Both the position numbers and the translations under genes were made by a program. The notes under the pieces were generated by a model. It searched no databases. It was not told the DNA's origin and saw only the letters and a list, made by a program, of their open reading frames with translations. A stretch of DNA of 64,000 nt, taken from contig CM043971.1 of the NCBI GenBank assembly GCA_014529385.2, forward strand, positions 55,723,209 through 55,787,208, in the 5' to 3' direction. Positions 58,601-64,000 of the stretch are shown in pieces. The first letter of the stretch is position 1, and each line of letters starts with the position of its first letter. The DNA comes from Adiantum capillus-veneris. Lineage: Eukaryota > Streptophyta > Polypodiopsida > Polypodiales > Pteridaceae.

Positions 58601-61600
58601 GGAAAGAAGTCCACAATCTACCACGGGGTAGTGGACAAACTCAACTTTTCAAGTTGATTCCGATCATTTTTGTACACGATCGACTATGTTGATTATCGTT
58701 ACCTGCTAGTTGAGCAGTTTCTAACCAACGGGTTTGGATTGCAAAGGCAACACCCAGGGTTACAAGTTTCAATCTCTTTGTCTTTGTCAAGGGGATGTTT
58801 AAGCTATAAGTCTTTCATCCAGCTTGCTCTTTAGCCACATGACAAGGTCATGTAAGAGCATAGCCTTTTGAGAAAGTGTTGTCACTTTCGCTCTTCACTA
58901 TTCATCAAGATACCATGATAGGTTTGATTCTTGTTGAAACAATTACAGAACTACATGGTAGGGTTTTGTCTGGCACATGTTGTCACATGGGATACAACAT
59001 GGTCTAGGAACTCAAGGAGTTCGGTTTAGCTAGTGTGGAGCAAGTCTATGAGGGTCCTTCTCACTCACGTCGCAGAATGTTTACAGTTACCTCCACACAC
59101 AAGTACATCTTGTACTTAATGGATGTCACTTTTCTTGACATCCTCATTTGCAAAATATTCCACATGTGGAGAATATGAGTCTCTAGGACTGACACTGATG
59201 CCAATTCCTAATGATGTGTTGTAATGATGTCCCTAGGTGCTGGTCGCATCTGTTTGTTAGACCATTTGGAGCACATAGTATCGGGAACACTTTCAATGGC
59301 CAGAAATTATCAGCTACTAAGTACAGACTTGTTGAGATTACAAGCGCTATGAAACAACCAAGTAATGGATGGTTGTTTCTGCGTATATCCAAGTATGCTA
59401 TGCTAATGAGAATGTCTCACGGTTGGTACCTAGGTGTGACTGCGTTTTCACATTCTATTATGGCCCAACTTATGTTGCACGGCTTTCACGTCGGTATCGT
59501 GGAAAGTCTCATCATGAAATTGCGGTTTGAATTTGTTTGTGTTAAATGGATGCACACTAGGTGTTATGGGCCCTAGTGTTTAACGCAGATTTGTTCGAAG
59601 CGGCATGCAAATTCATGGACTTTATTGTTTCTGCTTCCAGTGCAACCTCTCTAGTGGATTTAGTATGAGTTCACACTCGGCCATATACGATAATGGTTTA
59701 GTATGGGTGTCTGGGATTGGATGATCTAAACTCTATGAGTTTACTTCGCTCAAATTCACATCATGTATCCGACTGGAAGCTCACTTGGTTAGTCGTAGGT
59801 TATCATCAGTCACGGAAGACTGTCTTTAATTGATTGTAGAAAGCACCTCACTCTTATTCTCTGCTATTCATCCCGCGTTGGATGGACAGTTTACAAGCAT
59901 TCTATTTAGTACTAAAGGATATGCTAAGTGTATATGTTAGTAAACCACGCTAAAGGATATGTTAAGTGCATACGTTAGCATGAAGCGACACAACTGGATC
60001 AATTACCTTTCTGGTTTGGAGTTTGCTTCATATGATGAAAGGCATATGGCGACTAGTTTTAGTCTCTGCCTATTATTCTCAAGTTCTCAACCTTCATCAT
60101 CAGTTTGATGAGGTTGGTTGTTGTTAAGAAACAACAGCAAGTCAAGGACTTGGTTGCTGCTGTTAGGAGTTTTTTGGAAGAAGTGATTGCACAAATGTAC
60201 ATACACATGCATGGTGCATCGAATAAAGGATTGCCCATTTTTCAGAGCTAGGTGGTTGCGTGGGGCCCACATGTGTACAGGTAGGACAGCGTGTACATAG
60301 TACATTGATTTTCATTATCACCAGTACCAGTGTGTTTTTCTATAATAATGACGAGTTGGTAGCACATAAAACTTCTTGAGGAAAGCTATCCGCGGGCCGA
60401 CGACATGTGGTAAGCAAGTGCATCAGATGGCATCTAGTGGTGTCAGGAGGTCGAATGGGGTCAATACTTGCACGTGCGTAAGCGAGGACACAACGTGGGT
60501 GTTTTCTTGTGATGATTATGCAGAAAGGTTATCATGAGGACTATATTTGGGGGTCACTTCACGTGGTTGCAGGATGCATTATTGGAAAAAGTTGAGTGCC
60601 AGGTGTGCAGATGGATGTAGAAGGGTGACAAAAATGCACTGTGTGGCCAGTTTTTGGCCTGTTCGGGGTCCGTTTGAGGTCAATCAAAAGGCCAAACGTT
60701 CCCAAGGATAAAGTGAAGTGTGGACACTGAAAAATCCGAGAAAAAAACCAGCAAAGTGTGGAGAGAACATCCGTAACTCAGTTTTTGCTGTTTTTAGAGC
60801 CAGTTTTGGCCATAAACTACTCATCCGAGGTTGGATTTCAACACTTTGATATTGTAGACTGAGATTTTTGGCTGCTCCAGACGCAATGGTGCTATCCATT
60901 TTGCCGAATTTCTCAGTTTTACATGCTATTTTGGCTGTGCAAGTTTCTCTTGTGAGCGAAGCCTCTGTTCAAATTTGTGAGTGTATTTGGCATATTTCAT
61001 CCATATTGTGTGAGCTATTTGCCCCATTGGTGTTGGCCCAAGCTCAATTGTATCTAAACATCAGAAATCTTCCTCTTTTGAGCTGAGTTTTTTGGATGTG
61101 TATGTGTGTGTGTCTCTCTGTGTTGAGTGGGCAAATGGATAGTCTCTCTCCTCTTACTCCATCGGTGTGTTCCTGTCTCGGCCAGGTGGGTTGTGTAAGC
61201 CGAGTGGTGCCCCATAATGTGTGTGTATCATCCCAAGAGTGTGTGTCGGGTGATTGTAGAGGCGTTGTGTGTGTTTCCATCCCGCTCACATTCTTTTGGC
61301 ATCCCCACGGAGGATCTTCTTCGAGTACCTTCATCTTCGGGAGTGCAGATTACAGGTTATAGGTTACAGGGACATGTACAGGTACAGGTGATTCACACAA
61401 GTACAGGTAGTTGGAGTAGAGTGATACACTGGCAAGTCGAAGTCACTTGTAGTTGCCGTGGGTATGCATCATTTGGTGCATGTTTGAGCGCATTGTCTGG
61501 TATTGTACGTTACTTGTGGATACTACCATTGTACGCCTTTGTGTAGCCATACTTGGTTTTATTTGGTAGTGCCAACCATTTTTGAGACTTGGTCTGGAAG

Positions 61601-62318
61601 ATAGTCATTTCTGAGACTTGACTATACGAGATTTGCATAAGCTTTCTGAGAGGGTCGATAGCGTGAGGTTTTATTGAGCTCAGATCCTCAAATGTGAGAT
61701 CCTTTCGGTGATACAGGTGGCTGGATCACCCTTTTCGTGACCTCGCCATAGGCTATGTACTAGTGATTTCTACTTGATGCTCAGGTTTTATTGTTGGCAG
61801 GTTATGCATACATATACAGTCTATATTTTGGGTTCTTACTGCTCTACTTCTGGGGAAACTCTGCCAAAATTTTTTCAAGTTGTGATGGCTAGTTTTTTGG
61901 TCTTTTGAACCATTTATGTTGTTATGCTGCTGAAATTCTGGCAAAATCAGAGGATAAGTCAAGTGTGCCTTCTTGAGAGCTGCATGGTTGGCTTTAATGG
62001 ATGATCAAAACGGACCTCAATTCACTTCTTTTCATTTAACACAAAGAATCCAGATAAATGTTCATGTGTCCAGGAAGGTTTTTTTCCAGCAGCGCATAGT
62101 TTTTATGTTCGGGCCAAGAAGATTAAGAGAGATATTGGAATCCCCTTTTCCTGTTGTAATTCCGATGATTAACTATGAAAACTCATTTGATGTGCATGTG
62201 TTTGTCCTTATCTAAAGATGAGCTCCATTGAAGTTTTTGGGGATTGAGTCAGTAAAAAGGTTTGGGTTCTTGCACCTGTGTTAAAAGGGATTCTCAAAGT
62301 ATCAAAACTTGGGTAGCC
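55637..62318. other. 6.7 kb with no recognisable gene
   Basis: If the primer site at 55386 belongs to a real element, part of this could be its noncoding interior (LARD-like). I saw no gag, protease, RT, integrase or host domain on either strand. GCATGC-rich words cluster at 55540-56230. A CTCTGCCAAAATTT word at about 61858 resembles one in the element C leader. Confidence 0.5.
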
Positions 62319-63330
62319 ATGGCTTTCTCTTATCCGGAGTTTCATGGAAGAAGTCATGAAGATGTGGAAGAATTTTTGAAAAAGATAGAGGTTGCCTGCA
62401 TTAGCAATCAGATTCATGATCTAGCACAGATGTTACGTCTTCTCCAAATTCGTTTGAAGAGTGATGCACGAGTTTGGTCCAAATCATTTGAAGAGGAGTT
62501 GTGTGTGGCCGATCCACCTGTGAGATTAAGTTGGGAATTTACGACATGGATTGGAAGTGGAGTTTGTGAAGACAGAAGATCCTGACAAAGTGTGGCAAGA
62601 AGTACAGGGTTGGTGCAAAGGGAAGGTGAACCAGTAGATGCGTACATACGTAAGTTTTCAATGGCATGGGAGCGGATGTGCAAGGCCTTAGTACCACAAG
62701 TACCTCCACCTGACATGATGAAGAAGGACATGTTCTTGGCTGGTCTTTGGGAGAATATACGTTGGAGAGTGGAGCTAAAGAAGCCTAGGACATATGAAGA
62801 TGCACTAGATGTAGCGAGGAACAAAGAGTGGAAGCTGAGAAGAATGAGCCAGCTAGGAGTAGAGTCTTTGCCTAGGAGGCCTGAGTTTCAACCTATGGAT
62901 TCTTTGCAAGGTCGCATACTAGGGGTTCATCATGAACGAATGGTTTTTGTTACTCCTCGGGTTATGCCAGCAGTGGTCACTACATCAGTGCAAGATGATG
63001 GGCTAAGGCAAGACATGAGGCAAGTGGTAGATTTAAGGAAGAATCTCAGCCTAAACATGCTAGGTAATGTGGGAAATAATCGAGGTCGGGGGAGGTTTGC
63101 AAATCAGCCAGGAGGTGAAGAAAGACCCAGGAATGGTGTTGGACAAATCCATGGTAGAGTCTAGAGGCAGACGCCCACATGTTATAATTGCGGAGAGTTG
63201 GGCCACATTAGCCCGCAATGTGATAAGCCACCAAGGATGGGGGGAGACATGTATCCATTGCCAAGACAGGTCTTAACTAGGTTAAATGATTATGACATTG
63301 AGAGTAAGGGAGAAGAAGGAACCAATGGAT
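62319..63330 (+). pseudogene. Ty3/gypsy gag with zinc knuckle
   Basis: ATG at 62319 gives MAFSYPEFHGRSHEDVEEFLKK, then LRLLQIRLKSDARVWSKSF, the retrotransposon gag capsid start. A short out-of-frame stretch at about 62535-62610 (EFVKTEDPDKVWQEVQG) is bracketed by two compensating indels. The frame resumes with EPVDAYIRKFSMAWERM, PPDMMKKDMFLAGLW and YEDALDVARNKEW. A stop at 63162 precedes the zinc knuckle CYNCGELGHISPQC (about 63180-63222, CX2CX4HX4C). The protein would coat element RNA. Coding text ends at about 63330, where a Copia fragment begins. Confidence 0.85.
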
Positions 63331-63713
63331 TAACCCAAGAACAATCCAATAGAAAGCACATTGTATGTAAAGCGTGAGGGTGATGTACTTCTCATTGGGG
63401 TTCTTTATGTGGATGATTTGTTGATCACTGGACCAAATGAGAGACATATTGCTGAATTTAAGGTTGATTTGAATTCTACTTTCAAGATGAAAGATTTGGG
63501 ACTGTTGCATCATTACTTGGGTATACAGTTTAAGCAGTGTGATGGTGGTATTGCCTTGTGTCAGAAAAGTTACATAGAGACATTGCTATGCAAGTTTGGA
63601 CTTGAGGATTGCAAATTTATTGCCACTCCTATGAAAATAGATTTGAAATTGAGTCTTCATGATGCTGGTGATCCTGCAGATGTCACTCTTTACCAAACTG
63701 TTGTTGGATGCCT
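63331..63713 (+). pseudogene. Copia RT fragment (A/D family), truncated at both ends
   Basis: LYVKREGDVLLIGVLYVDDLLITGPN, MKDLGLLHHYLGIQFKQCDGGIALCQKSYIET and VTLYQTVVGC match the RT of elements A and D closely, but on the plus strand. Homology begins near 63331 (CAATAGAAAGCAC) and ends near 63713. No LTR accompanies it. It lies between a gypsy gag and a gypsy integrase scrap. Confidence 0.9.
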
Positions 63714-63729
63714 TTCTCATTCTAGTTAA

Positions 63730-64000
63730 GATAACCTTTACCACATCCAACATTGCACGGCTATTTGTTAAGGAGAATTTTCAAATTGCACAAATTTTCT
63801 CAAATGGATTGTAAGTGATCAAGATATCAAGTTCACCTTAAAAAACTTTAATATTGCATACCATCCCGAATCGAATGGGCAAACAAAATGGGTCAAGTCA
63901 TTGAAGATATTCTTATACCTTAATAAAGTAGGGAGCCTAAGCAATGGATTCAATTTCTACCTCCAATGGAGTATGGTTACAATGCTTCACACCATCAAAG
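63730..64000 (+). pseudogene. Ty3/gypsy integrase fragment
   Basis: Readings give IVSDQDIKFT, then NIAYHPESNGQTK, the catalytic-core signature 'SDRD--F-S ... TAYHPQTDGQTE'. A stretch of about 15 residues between them is missing. Downstream text in another frame (QWIQFLPPMEYGYNASHH) matches the following 'W--LL---E-AYN-S-H'. The fragment runs off the window end. Confidence 0.8.

Overview
This window looks like heterochromatic or gene-poor DNA from a land plant. A homosporous fern is my best guess, and this is inference. The grounds are a degenerate P-class-like PPR gene in the repetitive style of fern and lycophyte PPR families, Ty1/copia and Ty3/gypsy elements with plant-type primer sites, a Penelope-like reverse transcriptase, hAT/DUF659 transposase remains and long microsatellites. 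I see no intact host gene, rRNA or CRISPR array. Almost everything recognisable is a transposable element or the host sequence it landed in.

Layout. 1-7.4 kb: low-complexity DNA with degenerate tandem repeats, a gypsy gag remnant (minus), a possible kinase activation-loop fragment, large GA/GAA microsatellites and a tRNA-like SINE head. 7.43-8.6 kb: an array of about 175-bp units, each holding two 73-76-bp imperfect hairpins. 8.8-14.74 kb: a block with a strongly G-rich plus strand. It carries, on the minus strand, a Penelope-like RT with no visible GIY-YIG endonuclease and, 2.5 kb downstream, an unrecognised ORF of about 420 codons with the same base bias. This block abuts a duplicated hAT-family region (14.74-19.15 kb). 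21.3-22.8 kb and 44.9-45.7 kb are two halves of one PPR pseudogene.

The two PPR halves are separated by a 22-kb insertion made of three nested LTR retrotransposons, all on the minus strand. Copia element A (22811-44875) contains the RT-less element B (27626-44562), which contains Copia element C (31549-37213). The flanking target duplications are GTTTT/ATTTT for A, CCAAA for B and ACCCG for C. By-eye LTR divergence falls from about 6-7% (A) to about 4% (B) to about 1% (C), as expected from the nesting order. Element B is the most unusual. It has 0.95-kb LTRs, a 2.7-kb leader studded with a repeated 22-bp palindrome, a gag and aspartic protease, then a basic tail with at least nine W-x-P/K-K motifs, and no RT, RNase H or integrase that I can find.

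45.8-64 kb: a decayed plus-strand gypsy pol interrupted by a second copy of the A family (element D, truncated at its 5' side near 53941), then an unidentified minus-strand retroelement-like reading, a lone LTR-plus-PBS candidate at 55.2-55.4 kb, a long stretch with no recognisable gene, and finally a gypsy gag followed by a Copia RT scrap and a gypsy integrase scrap. Coordinates of LTR ends and target duplications were read directly. Domain assignments come from motif recognition without database searches.
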